Shown here in pieces: positions 26,040 through 35,385 of a stretch of 64,000 bases of DNA. Source of the stretch: Devosia nanyangense (GTDB taxonomy: Bacteria; Pseudomonadota; Alphaproteobacteria; Rhizobiales; Devosiaceae). Each line of letters starts with the position of its first letter. Position 1 is the first letter of the stretch. Position numbers and translations under genes: made by a program. The stretch is taken from the NCBI GenBank assembly GCA_016213505.1, contig JACRAF010000030.1, positions 1-64,000 on the forward strand, read 5' to 3'. Below the pieces are notes generated by a model. That model made no database searches, was not told the DNA's origin, and saw only the letters and a list, made by a program, of their open reading frames with translations.

Positions 26040-27556
26040 GTCTTCCCCCTTGTGAGCCGGCTCTGAACATACGCCTCGAGCCGGGCCTTGTCGTTCATGC
26101 CGATGCGGAGCCCGACCTTGGTGCGCCGCCACAAAATGTCGTCGGCCGTCCGCGCCCATTCCTGGTCCACCAGATAGTCGACCTCCTGCGCGGTGAGGTC
26201 GGCGCCGAACGCCTCTCCCAGATCCTGCAGCCGCTTGGCGCTGCCGAGCACGGTGACCGCCCGCGTCCCGTATTGCCGGGCCAGCCGGCGCAGCAGTCTG
26301 TCCGTCAGGTTCGGATAGAGCTCGTTGAGCCGCTCCACCTCCCGGTCGAACTCGGTCGGACCGAACTCCCCGCCGGGGAGCTTCGAGCCCTTGGTCCACC
26401 GCTTGCCGCGCGCGCCGAGCACGCCTTCGATGCGCTCGAGCACTTCTTCGGCGAGCCGCCGATGGGTGGTGAGCTTGACGCCAAAGACGTTGACCAGCGC
26501 CCCTGTTTCCTTGTCGCCCTCGAGCGTCAACACATAGTCGCGCGTCGCCTCCTGCGCCTTGCCGGCGCGATCGTCGAACAGGGGGCGGACGCCGGAATAG
26601 CTCCACACCACGTCCTGCCAGGTCACCGGCTTTTCGAAATACTCGGTCGCCGCGGCGAGCAGATACTGGGTCTCTTCCTCCGAGATGCGGACGTCGCGGG
26701 GATCGCCGGTGTAGTCGAGGTCGGTGGTGCCGATCAGGGTGAAGTCGCGTTCATAGGGGATGGCGAAGATGATCCGGCCGTCCGCGTTCTGGAAGAAATA
26801 GGCGCGGTCGTGATCGAACAGCTTGCGCACCACGATGTGGCTGCCTTTGACCAGCCGCACGTGGTGCGCCTCGCTCTGGCCCAGCGCCTCGCGCAGCACG
26901 CTGTCGACCCAGGGGCCGGCGGCATTGACGAGCAGCCGGGCCTTCACCGTGCCGCGGACCTTCGTGTCGACGTCCTGGAGCTTGATCGACCACATGCCGC
27001 CCTCGCGGATCGCCGAGATCACCCGCGTCCGGGTGCGGATGACGGCGCCCTTGTCGGCGGCATCTCGGGCGGTGAGCGTCACCAGCCGCGCATCGTCCAC
27101 CCAGCAGTCCGAGTATTCGAAGGCCTTGGCATAGCCGTCCTTCAGCGGCCGGCCGATGGGGTCGCTGCGCAGGTCCAGCGTCTTGGTTGGCGGCAGGAGC
27201 TTGCGCGCTCCGATATGGTCGTAGACGAACAGCCCGAGCCGCAGCAGCCATGCCGGCCTCAGGCCCGTGTGATGGGGCAGCACGAAGCGCAACGGCCAGA
27301 TGATGTGCGGCGCCATCGCCCACAGCACCTCGCGCTCGGCCAGCGCCTCATGGACCAGCCGGAACTCGTAATATTCGAGGTAGCGCAGGCCGCCATGGAC
27401 CAGTTTGGTGGCGGCCGATGAGGTACCGGAGGCGAGATCGCCCATTTCGGCAAGGAACACGGAAAAGCCGCGGCCCACCGCGTCGCGGGCGATTCCGCAG
27501 CCATTGACCCCACCGCCAATCACGAAGACGTCGGTGATGTTCTCGCGTTTGGCCAT
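26036..27556 (-). CDS. glpD: Aerobic glycerol-3-phosphate dehydrogenase
   Basis: The 506-residue membrane-associated flavoprotein oxidises glycerol-3-phosphate to dihydroxyacetone phosphate and passes electrons to ubiquinone. An N-terminal FAD-binding [13 protein letters not shown] follows [33 protein letters not shown] and the C-terminal domain with [20 protein letters not shown] are typical of GlpD. I chose Met 27556 since the open frame extends only 15 codons further back with no family sequence. It forms an operon with glpK (4-base overlap) for glycerol catabolism. The AEC transporter gene is divergent, with 144 bases between the two starts. Confidence 0.95.
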
Positions 27557-27700
27557 GTATGGGGTCGGTTTCCTTCGGCAACTCGTTATCGCCCGCCGCA
27601 AGGTCGCGCAACTGGCGCCGGCTCACAATTATGGTCCGGACTGCTTGACCGCCCGATGAACGAAGTGTCACGTCGGCCGAACCCTCGTCGCCGGCCACCA

Positions 27701-28636
27701 ATGCTGCAAATCCTCAACGTCGTCATTCCGGTCTTTGCCATCATCGGGCTGGGCGATCTGGCCGTGCGCTTCCGGCTCTATCCGGCCGAGGGGGTGAAGG
27801 GCCTGGTGGCGTTCGTCAACAATTTCGCCACCCCGTGCCTGCTGTTTCTGGCCATGCTGACCTCCGATTTCGGCTCGACCTTCAACCCGGCGATCATCGC
27901 CCCCTTCTACGTCGGGTCACTGACCTCGCTGCTTTTTGGCTCGCTCATCGCCAGGCGGTTCTTTTCCGCCCGGCCGGGCGAGAGCGTCTCGTCGGGCTTT
28001 TCGGCGATGTTTACCAATACGGTGCTGATCGGCATTCCCATCGTCCAGCGCGCCTACGGGCAGGGGGCGCTGCCGACCGTGTTCTCGATCATCGCCTTTC
28101 ACGCGCCCATGCTGATTACGATCGGCATGCTGGTGATGGAACTGGTCCGCCGCGACGGCGCGCCCCTCCATCGCGCCTTGGCGAGCGCGGCGCTGCGCAT
28201 CGTCCAGAACCCACTGCTCTGGGGCGTCGCGCTCGGCTTGCTGGGCAACCGCTTCGGCCTTGTGCTGCCCGAACCGGGAACCGCGTTCTTCACCATGATG
28301 TCGGCGGCGGTGCTGCCGGTCGCGCTGTTCGGCCTCGGCGGCGCGCTCAACGAATACCGCATCTCCGAAAGCTGGGTGCAGGCCAGCGTCATGAGCCTCT
28401 TCAAGCTCATCATCCATCCCACCATCGCCTACGTGCTGATGGTGCCGATCCTGCATGTCCCGATGGACATCGCGCGCTACGGCGTGCTCCTCGCCGCCAT
28501 GCCAACCGGCATCAATGCCTACGTCTTTGCCACCTACTACGACCGCGCCGTCAACGTCGCCACCAACGTCGTCCTGATCTCGACCGTCGCCTCGATCCTG
28601 ACGGTCAGCGGTTGGCTATATGTGTTGAGCCTGTAG
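27701..28636 (+). CDS. AEC-family (auxin efflux carrier type) transporter
   Basis: The 311-residue protein from ATG 27701 has about ten membrane helices in two five-helix halves. ATPCLLFLAMLTSDFG and FTNTVLIGIPIVQRAYGQGA fit the first half, and the second holds AMPTGINAYVFATYYDRAVN, a conserved Pro-Thr-Gly block. Bacterial AEC members move malonate, malate or similar organic anions. I chose the later ATG, since the 15 residues before it are polar and Arg-rich. It is divergent from glpD, so a role near glycerol metabolism is possible but not shown. Confidence 0.85.
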   Translation: MLQILNVVIPVFAIIGLGDLAVRFRLYPAEGVKGLVAFVNNFATPCLLFLAMLTSDFGSTFNPAIIAPFYVGSLTSLLFGSLIARRFFSARPGESVSSGFSAMFTNTVLIGIPIVQRAYGQGALPTVFSIIAFHAPMLITIGMLVMELVRRDGAPLHRALASAALRIVQNPLLWGVALGLLGNRFGLVLPEPGTAFFTMMSAAVLPVALFGLGGALNEYRISESWVQASVMSLFKLIIHPTIAYVLMVPILHVPMDIARYGVLLAAMPTGINAYVFATYYDRAVNVATNVVLISTVASILTVSGWLYVLSL

Positions 28637-28654
28637 CTAGGAAAATCACCGCGG

Positions 28655-28771
28655 ACTCCCAGTCAGCGCACCTCCCCCCTTGCGGGGGAGGAAGCGAGAT
28701 AGGACTTGGCTCTTCGCTAAGTCCGTGATCGAGCCGGAGGGGGGACGCAGTCGGCACCGAGCGTGCCTCGC
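28655..28771. repeat. Dispersed palindromic repeat, copy A
   Basis: This 117-base element is nearly identical to 63321-63436. It holds a G/C hairpin (CCTCCCCCCTTGCGGGGGAG) and a second hairpin (GGACTTGGCTCTTCGCTAAG). It lies between convergent genes, like REP/RIME-type elements. Confidence 0.8.
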
Positions 28772-28798
28772 GCGCCTTCGCCTCCTGCCACGAGCGAC

Positions 28799-29566
28799 CT
28801 ACTCCGCCAGCAGTTCCACCGTCTCCGCCGGCATCTCGCCCCACACCGGCACCGCGCGGATCGGCATCGTCGACGTCGCGTCGAGCCCCGCCGCCAGCCG
28901 GACATGCGTTTCGGCCGGACAGAGATTGAGGGCCGCATCGAAGCCGATCCACCCGAGCCCCTCATCCCACGCCTCCACCCAGGCATGGAACGACGCGGTC
29001 TCCTCGTCGATGACGTACCCGGTCACGTAGCGTGCCGGAATCCTGAGCGCCCGCGCCGATCCGATGAAGGCGTGGGCGAAGTCCTGCGGCTCGAGCTCGC
29101 TGTCCTGCGCTTGGCCCTCTGCGCCCTGCACCTGCATCTGCGCCGGCGCCCCGATCGCCTGGTGCACCCGGTCCATCAGTTCGTGCAGCAGCGCGATGCG
29201 GCCGCCGACCGGCGACAGTCCCTCGATCAGCGCCGGGTCGGCCTTGGTTTCCGCTGTGGCTCGGCGGAACAGCGCCGGCATCGGATCGTATTCGAGCCGC
29301 CCGAGCACGCCCGCCTTGTCGAAGGTCTCGACGGCGCCGCTGATCGTCACCACCAGCTCGCCCTCGGGCCTGGTCTGTGTCACCAGATGCGCGCGGTTGC
29401 CGAACGCGTCGCGGAACGCCGCGGCCTCGGCGATGCCGGGCATCTCGATGGACCAGCGTTCCACTTTCTGCTGCGGCGTCGACAGCGGCGTGAGCAGCAG
29501 ATGCTCGGCGGCGTGCGCCGGCGAGCCGAGGCTGAAACGCATGGTGTGGCGGAGGGAGATCTTCAT
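28799..29566 (-). CDS. Transglutaminase-like protein without catalytic cysteine
   Basis: The 255-residue protein has an N-terminal beta domain and a C-terminal transglutaminase core with RALRIPARYVTGYVID, SFHAWVEAWDEGLGWIGFD and later PIRAVPVWGEMPAETVELLA. The His194 and Asp210 of the triad are present. The expected GVCQDFAH segment reads LEPQDFAH, so the nucleophile Cys is replaced by Pro160. The protein should therefore be inactive as a thiol protease or transglutaminase unless another residue replaces it. It is the third gene of an operon after a circularly permuted ATP-grasp and an alpha-E protein (ATGA overlap with the latter), a group proposed by Iyer and colleagues to make or modify peptides. 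A structural or regulatory role is likely. Confidence 0.85.
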   Translation of the reverse strand: MKISLRHTMRFSLGSPAHAAEHLLLTPLSTPQQKVERWSIEMPGIAEAAAFRDAFGNRAHLVTQTRPEGELVVTISGAVETFDKAGVLGRLEYDPMPALFRRATAETKADPALIEGLSPVGGRIALLHELMDRVHQAIGAPAQMQVQGAEGQAQDSELEPQDFAHAFIGSARALRIPARYVTGYVIDEETASFHAWVEAWDEGLGWIGFDAALNLCPAETHVRLAAGLDATSTMPIRAVPVWGEMPAETVELLAE

Positions 29567-30510
29567 CCGTAGAAATTGTAGCTCTCGGCCAGCGCTTCGG
29601 TGACCTTGTTGTTGCGGGCGATGAACTCGGTCAGGAACTCGTGGAGGCCATAGGCGAAGATGCGGTCCATCGAATTGCCCTCGAGCATCGAGGTGACGTC
29701 GGCGGCCGCGGCGTGTCCGGCGGCCTTGCCGCCATAGATCTCCTCGAGCATATCGAGCGTGCGGTTGATCCAGCCGACCGAAAAGATCAGCGAGCGCGGC
29801 ATTTCCGGCCTCAGGATCAAATAGTCGGCGATGTTCCAGGCCTTGTAGCGGTCGTGATAGACGTGCCGGTAGCTGCGGTGCGCCGAGGCGGCGCGCAGGA
29901 TCAGCGTCCATTGCTGGATGTCGACGTCGCCGCCGATGAGGTCCGTGCGCGGCAGCAGCACGTAGTACTTCATGTCGAGAATGCGCGCCGTGTTGTCGGC
30001 GCGCTCGACGAAATTGCCGATCTGGCTGAACGCATAGCCGTCGTCGCGGAGGAAGGTCGAGAGCAGGGCGCCGCGATAGCGGTGCGAGACCGTCTTGACC
30101 CACTGCAGCAACTCGACCAGCCGGCTGCCGGTGGTCTCGCGTGGATCGATGGCGGCAAACTCGAGCCAGGCCGAATTGAGGCTCTCCCACATCTCGGTGG
30201 TGAGCGCCGTCCGCACCGTGCGCGCATTGGTGCGCGCCGCCAACAGGCACGAGCGCACCGAGGACGGGTTGGTCTCGTCGAACAGCATGAACTGGCTGAC
30301 GCTTGTGACATCCGCCAGCTTGTGCTTTTTGGCGAACTCCTCGTCGACCTCGGCGGCCTGCAGCATGCTCATCAGGTGCTCGCTGGCCCCGCCTTCGCGC
30401 CGCGAGGTGAGGCTCATCCGGTAGCCGACCTCGAGCAGCCGCGCCATGTTCTCGGCCCGCTCGACATAGCGGGACAGCCAGAACAGGTTCTGCGCCGTCC
30501 TACCGAGCAT
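29563..30510 (-). CDS. Alpha-E domain protein
   Basis: The 315-residue all-helical protein begins MLGRTAQNLFWLSRYVERAE, the strong hallmark of the alpha-E domain, and continues with RVRTALTTEMW-like and WVKTVSHRYRGALLSTFLRD segments. A second NFVERADNTARILD repeats the Arg/Glu pattern of the first helix, suggesting an internal duplication. Alpha-E proteins have no known catalysis and occur with circularly permuted ATP-grasp enzymes and transglutaminases. Its stop overlaps the transglutaminase-like start (ATGA) and it follows the ATP-grasp gene across a 93-base gap filled by a repeat. Confidence 0.93.
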   Translation of the reverse strand: MLGRTAQNLFWLSRYVERAENMARLLEVGYRMSLTSRREGGASEHLMSMLQAAEVDEEFAKKHKLADVTSVSQFMLFDETNPSSVRSCLLAARTNARTVRTALTTEMWESLNSAWLEFAAIDPRETTGSRLVELLQWVKTVSHRYRGALLSTFLRDDGYAFSQIGNFVERADNTARILDMKYYVLLPRTDLIGGDVDIQQWTLILRAASAHRSYRHVYHDRYKAWNIADYLILRPEMPRSLIFSVGWINRTLDMLEEIYGGKAAGHAAAADVTSMLEGNSMDRIFAYGLHEFLTEFIARNNKVTEALAESYNFYG

Positions 30511-30530
30511 GGCGAAATCCTTCAGTCGGC

Positions 30531-30590
30531 AATCCCCTCGCCCCTCTGGGGAGAGGGTGCCGAGCGGAGCGAGGCGGGTGAGGGGCTGTG
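30531..30590. repeat. Short palindromic repeat inside an operon
   Basis: CCCCTCGCCCCTCTGGGGAG is followed by GTGCCGAGCGGAGCGAGGCG and GGTGAGGGG. This is the common Rhizobiales-type palindromic repeat, here between the ATP-grasp and alpha-E genes. It could form a hairpin that separates or stabilises parts of the message. Confidence 0.6.
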
Positions 30591-30603
30591 AACGAACGCA
30601 TCC

Positions 30604-32025
30604 TCATTCCTCCAGCACCCAGGTGTCTTTCGTCCCGCCACCCTGCGACGAGTTGACCACCAGCGAGCCCTCGGTGAGCGCCACTCGCGTCAGCCCGCCC
30701 GGCGTGATGCGGATCTGGTCGCCGACCAGCACATAGGGCCTGAGGTCGACGTGCCGCGGCGCGATGCCGGCGTCGACGAAGGTCGGGCAGGTCGAGAGCG
30801 CCAGCGTCGGCTGCACGATGTAGTTGTCCGGCCGGGCCAGGATCTTGGCGCGGAAGATGTCGTGCATTTCTGCCGTCGAGGCCGGCCCCACCAGCATGCC
30901 GTAGCCGCCCGAGCCGTGCACTTCCTTCACCACCAGCTCGGCGATGTGCTCGAGCACATAGGCGCGCTGCTCCGCGTCGGTGCAATTGTAGGTCGGCACG
31001 TTCTTCAGCAGCGCCTTTTCACCGAGGTAGAACTCAATGATTTCAGGCACATAGGTATAAACAGCCTTATCGTCCGCAATCCCCGTCCCCGGAGCATTGA
31101 CCAGCGTGACATTGCCCGCCCGGTAGGCGTCGAACAGCCCCGGCACGCCCAGCATCGAATCCGGCCGGAAGGTGAGCGGATCGAGGAAATCGTCGTCGAT
31201 GCGCCGGTAGATGACGTCGATACGGCGCGGCCCCATCGTGGTCCGCGCGTAGACCTTGCCGTTTTCGACGAACAAATCCTGCCCCTCGCACAGTTCCGCG
31301 CCCATCTGGTCGGCGAGGAACGAGTGCTCGAAATAGGCGGAGTTGTAGATGCCCGGCGTCAGCACCGCGAGCGTCGGCGACGATCCGGCTCCCGCTGGTG
31401 CGACGGACTCCATGGTGCGCCGCAAGTTCTCCGGATAGGTCTCGACGGGCGCTACCTTATATCGCTGGAAAAGGTCCGGCGCGAGCTGCAGCATCGCCTC
31501 GCGGTCCTCCAGCATATAGCTGACCCCGGACGGGGTCCGGAGGTTGTCCTCGAGCACATAGAAATCGTCCGGCCCGACGCGGACGATGTCGACCCCGATG
31601 ATGTGCGAGTAGATGCCGCGCGCCGGCTCGAGCCCCATCATTTCCGGGCAGAACGCCGAATTGTTGAGGATCAGCTTTTCCGGAACGCGCCCCGCCTTGA
31701 GGATCTCCTGGCGGTGGTAGATGTCGTGGAGGAACGCATTGAGCGCCCGCACCCGCTGCTCGATGCCCTTCGACAGCCGCCGCCACTCGATCGCCGAGAT
31801 GATGCGCGGAATGATGTCGAACGGGATGAGCTTTTCGGTGCCCTCGTTGGAGCCATAGACCGCGAACGTGATCCCCAGCCGCCGGAAGATGCCTTCGGCG
31901 TCCGCCGCCATCAGCCCGAGGGCCTGCGGTGGCTGTTCCTTCAGCCATTGCTCGAGGATCAGATAGGGTTCGCGGACGGAGCCGTCCGCATTGGTCATCT
32001 CATCGAAGGGGGACGGTCCCGGCAT
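30604..32025 (-). CDS. Circularly permuted ATP-grasp type 2 protein
   Basis: The 473-residue protein (from MPGPSPFDEM at 32025; a longer frame to 32076 has no family sequence) shows ATP-grasp features in permuted order. These are SGVSYMLEDREAMLQLAPDL, VLEDNLRTPSG, NAPGTGIADDKAVYTYVPEI, KEVHGSGGYGMLVGPAST and a C-terminal RPYVLVGDQIRITPGGLTRV. Enzymes of this class (formerly DUF404/DUF407) are expected to ligate amino groups to carboxylates using ATP. It heads the operon ATP-grasp / alpha-E / transglutaminase-like, predicted from genome context to build or attach a small peptide. No substrate peptide gene could be recognised nearby. Confidence 0.92.
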   Translation of the reverse strand: MPGPSPFDEMTNADGSVREPYLILEQWLKEQPPQALGLMAADAEGIFRRLGITFAVYGSNEGTEKLIPFDIIPRIISAIEWRRLSKGIEQRVRALNAFLHDIYHRQEILKAGRVPEKLILNNSAFCPEMMGLEPARGIYSHIIGVDIVRVGPDDFYVLEDNLRTPSGVSYMLEDREAMLQLAPDLFQRYKVAPVETYPENLRRTMESVAPAGAGSSPTLAVLTPGIYNSAYFEHSFLADQMGAELCEGQDLFVENGKVYARTTMGPRRIDVIYRRIDDDFLDPLTFRPDSMLGVPGLFDAYRAGNVTLVNAPGTGIADDKAVYTYVPEIIEFYLGEKALLKNVPTYNCTDAEQRAYVLEHIAELVVKEVHGSGGYGMLVGPASTAEMHDIFRAKILARPDNYIVQPTLALSTCPTFVDAGIAPRHVDLRPYVLVGDQIRITPGGLTRVALTEGSLVVNSSQGGGTKDTWVLEE

Positions 32026-32128
32026 TACTCCAGCGCAATTCTCTACGGCTAACCCACTGCAATCACAGTGGTGCATATTTGCGGGGCGTTCGGCAAGCCG
32101 CTAAGAAGGCCGCCCGAGGAGCCAGTAC

Positions 32129-33058
32129 ATGCCAATCGACATCCTGCAGACCCATCAGCTGCTCGCCACCTGCGAGGCGGCGCTCGCCGCCCGCTACACC
32201 GTCCACAAGCTGCACCAGGCGGCAGACCCCGACGCGCTGATCGCCTCGATCGCCGACAAGGTCCGCGGCATCGCCGGCGGCAAGGTCGGCCCCGCGCTGA
32301 TGGACAAGCTGCCCAAACTCGAGATCATCGCCAATTTCGGCGTCGGCTACGACACCATCGACACCAAAGCCGCCCGCCAGCGCAACATCCGCGTCACCAA
32401 CACCCCCAACGTGCTCAACGACGCCGTGGCCGAAATCACCATCGGGCTGATGATCGCCTTGGCCCGCCGCATCCCGCAGGCTGATCAGTTCGTGCGGCAG
32501 GGCAAATGGCCGAAGGGCAATTTCCCGCTGCTCAGCGAGCTCAACGGCAAGACCGTCGGCATCCTCGGGCTCGGCCGCATCGGCAAGGAGATCGCCGTGC
32601 GGGCCCAGGCCATGAAGATGCGGGTGGTCTATTACGGCCGCCACAAGCAGGCCGACGAGCCGTTCATCTTCTACGACGATCTCGCCGAGATGGCGCGCGA
32701 CGCCGATTGGCTGGTGGTCATCGCGCCGGGCGGCAAGGGCACCGAAAAGATCGTCTCGCGGGAGGTGCTGACCGCCCTTGGCCCCGAGGGCTACCTCGTC
32801 AACATGGCGCGCGGCACGCTGATCGACGAAGCGGCGCTGGTCGAGATGCTGGCGTCCGGGCGGCTCGGTGGCGCCGCGCTCGACGTGTTCGAGCACGAGC
32901 CGCTGGTGCCCGAGGCGCTGTTCGGCCTCGACAACGTCGTCCTCTCCCCGCACCAGGGCAGCGCCACCCAGCAGACCCGCAACAAGATGGGTGCGCTGGT
33001 GGTGCAGAACCTCGACGCGCATTTCGCCGGCGAGCCGCTGTTGAGCGCGGTGGTGTGA
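32129..33058 (+). CDS. D-isomer 2-hydroxyacid dehydrogenase (glyoxylate/hydroxypyruvate reductase type)
   Basis: The 309-residue enzyme has a Rossmann dinucleotide site GLGRIGKEIAVRAQA in a C-shaped two-domain fold. Catalytic residues are in place: Arg in NMARGTLIDEAAL, Glu in DVFEHEPLVPE and His in LSPHQGSATQQTR. It should reduce 2-oxoacids such as glyoxylate or hydroxypyruvate with NAD(P)H in the cytosol. The phosphotransferase gene overlaps its end (GTGA), so the two form a unit. GAGGAG ahead of the ATG is a good ribosome site. Confidence 0.92.
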   Translation: MPIDILQTHQLLATCEAALAARYTVHKLHQAADPDALIASIADKVRGIAGGKVGPALMDKLPKLEIIANFGVGYDTIDTKAARQRNIRVTNTPNVLNDAVAEITIGLMIALARRIPQADQFVRQGKWPKGNFPLLSELNGKTVGILGLGRIGKEIAVRAQAMKMRVVYYGRHKQADEPFIFYDDLAEMARDADWLVVIAPGGKGTEKIVSREVLTALGPEGYLVNMARGTLIDEAALVEMLASGRLGGAALDVFEHEPLVPEALFGLDNVVLSPHQGSATQQTRNKMGALVVQNLDAHFAGEPLLSAVV

Positions 33059-33927
33059 CGGAGGTCTCCGCCGCCCAGCGCGCCGCCATTGCCGCGGTCC
33101 GCCCCGAACTCGCGGCCGTAGCGATGGTTCTCCACAACGCCGGTTGGGACTGTGACGCCATCGAGGCCGGGGATTCGATCTTCAAGTTCCCCAAACGCGC
33201 GAGCGCGCTGCCCGGGCTTCGGCGCGAGGCGCGGCTGCTGGGGCTGATCCGGCCGCAAGTCCGCATCGCTGTGCCCGACATGCGCCTCCACGAGGCGCCG
33301 ACGCTGTTCTCAGAGCACGTCAAGATTCCCGGGCAGATGCTCGAGACTCCGCAATACGATGAGCTGACCGACGCCCAGCGCCACGCCGTGGCAACCAAGC
33401 TCGCGGAGTTCTACGCCGACATCCATGCCATCCCCCGCGCCGAGGCAGTCGCCGCCGGCGCCGAACCCGATCCCGGCTGGGCGCCGCTGGAGCGGATCAT
33501 GGAGCTGGCCGAAACGAAACTGCCGCCGGCGCTGCACGACTTCGCCCGCCGCGTGCTCGCCGCCTACGCCGCGCTGGTGCCGGACGAGCCGATCTTCGGC
33601 TATTTCGACGGCCATGGCTGGAACATGGCCTTCGACCACGCCCGCGGCGTCCTCAACGGCATCTACGACTTTGCCGACGCCGGCACCGGCCCGCGCCATC
33701 AGGACCTGAGCTATTCGAGCTTCGTCTCGCCCGACCTCACCGAGCGCATCATCGATGTCTACGAACCGCTCGCCCGCGTCGCCATCGACCGCCGCCGGGT
33801 GGCGCTGCACACCGCGGTACAGCGCCTTGCCGAACTGGGCGGCGTCTCGCGCTCGATCGAGTGGTTCATCGCCAACGTCGTCGCCTGGCACGATTACATG
33901 CAGGGTCGGGCGGAGTTGCGGGTCTAG
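33055..33927 (+). CDS. Aminoglycoside-phosphotransferase-fold kinase
   Basis: GTG 33055 overlaps the dehydrogenase stop (GTGA) and gives 290 residues. The C-terminal lobe has FGYFDGHGWNMAFDH, a variant of the Brenner motif HGDxxxxN, followed by GIYDFADAGTGPRHQDLSYS with the metal-binding Asp. The fold is that of APH and choline/homoserine kinases. Its translational coupling to a 2-hydroxyacid dehydrogenase suggests it phosphorylates a small hydroxy-compound, such as glycerate or a sugar acid, rather than an antibiotic; this is inference. There is no separate ribosome site. Confidence 0.78.
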   Translation: MTEVSAAQRAAIAAVRPELAAVAMVLHNAGWDCDAIEAGDSIFKFPKRASALPGLRREARLLGLIRPQVRIAVPDMRLHEAPTLFSEHVKIPGQMLETPQYDELTDAQRHAVATKLAEFYADIHAIPRAEAVAAGAEPDPGWAPLERIMELAETKLPPALHDFARRVLAAYAALVPDEPIFGYFDGHGWNMAFDHARGVLNGIYDFADAGTGPRHQDLSYSSFVSPDLTERIIDVYEPLARVAIDRRRVALHTAVQRLAELGGVSRSIEWFIANVVAWHDYMQGRAELRV

Positions 33928-34001
33928 TCCACACAGAACGCGTCCCCAGGCCGAGCGGTCGACCACGAGGCCGCCGTCGGCCTTCCCACGCAGGCTTGAT
34001 C

Positions 34002-34415
34002 CTAGTGCCAGAGCCCGAACAGCGCGCCCATCAGCACCAGCGACACCAGGTTCGAGCCGGTGCCGATGGCGATGAGCTTCAGCGAGCGGTTCTCGTAGGC
34101 CCAGAGCGGCAGGTGCGTGGCGAGGATGAAGCCGAGCCAGTTGAGGAAGCCGACGCCCGCGCCGGTGAGCCAGGTCGGGGCCGACGCCGTCGCATACATC
34201 ACTGCGTGGAAGAGGACGAACGACAGCACCAGCGACAGGATGAGATCGACGACGATCGCCTTGGGCAGGCCGCGCTGCATGCTCTCGGGCGTCACCCCGG
34301 TGAGCTGCTGCCACGGCTTCACGAAGGCGACCGGCGAGAACCAGATGCTGCCCACCACCATGCGCAGCAGGGCGGCCACGATCACCACCCACCAGTTGAT
34401 TGGAATTGCCGTCAT
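34002..34415 (-). CDS. DUF1761 membrane protein
   Basis: The 137-residue product has four predicted membrane helices. It starts INWWVVIVAALLRMVVGSIW and shows FSPVAFVKPWQQLTG and FLNWLGFILATHLPLWAYEN, typical of the DUF1761 family. GGGGGGAAG stands just before the start. The family has no known function. The gene is monocistronic and lies downstream of the AraC gene on the same strand. Confidence 0.85.
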   Translation of the reverse strand: MTAIPINWWVVIVAALLRMVVGSIWFSPVAFVKPWQQLTGVTPESMQRGLPKAIVVDLILSLVLSFVLFHAVMYATASAPTWLTGAGVGFLNWLGFILATHLPLWAYENRSLKLIAIGTGSNLVSLVLMGALFGLWH

Positions 34416-34499
34416 CTCGACTTCCCCCCAAGGGACGCCAACGCGTCCGTAACATGGAGGTTACGCTCGTGCGCCGTCACTGGCAACGGGGCTCAGGAT

Positions 34500-35342
34500 T
34501 CAGTCCCGCGCCGCGTAGCGCGCGTGCTCCGACGGGGCCCGGCCGACGATGCGGGTGAAGTCGTTGGTGAAATGCGCCTGGTCGCTGTAGCCCAGGTCGT
34601 GGGCCAGCGCCGTCCATTTCGGCGCGGTCCCGGCTTCGGCCAGTTCCGCTGCCTCCATCACCCGGTAGCGCCGGATGACCCATTTGAGGCCGACGCCCAC
34701 ATAGCTCGAGAACAGATGCTGCAGCGTGCGCTCCGGCAAGCCGAAGCGTTCGGCGACAGTGCTGACCTGCGACAGCGAGCGGTCGTCCCGGACGAGGGCG
34801 ACGATGTCGTTGATGAGACCGATATGGGCGTCCGGCGCGGGGAGGCGGTCAACCAGCAGCGCCTCACCGGCTCCGACGATGGCCTCGTCCGACGACTGCT
34901 CCAGAAGCGCGCGCCGGAAGTCTTCCGTAGCGATGGGGAACACCTCGCCAGCGGGCAGCGTCTGGTCGGTGATGGTCGACACCGGGCGGCCGAGGAACGG
35001 CCGAAACGCGCCCGGCCGGAACTGGATGCCGAGTACGATGCCCTCGCCCTCGAGGTCGTAGGTGTACTTGCCCGTCGTCACGCCCGTGACCCACCCACGG
35101 TCGCGCGTGAAGGCAACGTTGACGCTGGGATGCGGCAGTACCTCGGCGGTGTAGGCAGGCGCTCCGCGCAAGTCCCATGTCACGATCCAGTAGTGCTCGA
35201 TGTGCGCGGCGAGCTGGGCCGACGGATAGTAGCGCCGCAACGCGAAGTTGCGTTGCGCGTGCATGCTGTCGAGGATGCCACGCTGCGTGCCCGGCTTCTC
35301 GATCAGTTCTCCGTTTGCGGTTTTTTGCAAGCATGACGCCAT
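34500..35342 (-). CDS. AraC-family regulator (DUF6597-type N-terminal domain)
   Basis: The 280-residue protein has an N-terminal sensor region with YYPSAQLAAHIEHYWIVTWD and VLPHPSVNVAFTRDRGWVTG, typical of the DUF6597-type AraC proteins. The C-terminal AraC DNA-binding domain shows RTLQHLFSSYVGVGLKWVIR and DLGYSDQAHFTNDFTRIVGR. The start is uncertain: Met at 35342 or at 35264; neither has a strong ribosome site. It is divergent from the SRPBCC gene at 35386 with 43 bases between the starts, so it is the natural candidate for controlling that gene. Confidence 0.88.
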   Translation of the reverse strand: MASCLQKTANGELIEKPGTQRGILDSMHAQRNFALRRYYPSAQLAAHIEHYWIVTWDLRGAPAYTAEVLPHPSVNVAFTRDRGWVTGVTTGKYTYDLEGEGIVLGIQFRPGAFRPFLGRPVSTITDQTLPAGEVFPIATEDFRRALLEQSSDEAIVGAGEALLVDRLPAPDAHIGLINDIVALVRDDRSLSQVSTVAERFGLPERTLQHLFSSYVGVGLKWVIRRYRVMEAAELAEAGTAPKWTALAHDLGYSDQAHFTNDFTRIVGRAPSEHARYAARD

Positions 35343-35385
35343 GATGCCGACCTAGACAGTCTCTCCCTGAAACATGGAGAGCATA

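Noticed and set aside
26040..26606. Extension of the glpK frame upstream of 26039
   Set aside because: It overlaps the glpD coding sequence, has no kinase sequence, and the ATG at 26039 has a proper ribosome site.
26273..27421. Long plus-strand reading frame of 382 codons opposite glpD
   Set aside because: It is antisense to a clear glpD, has no family sequence, and is typical of high-GC shadow frames.
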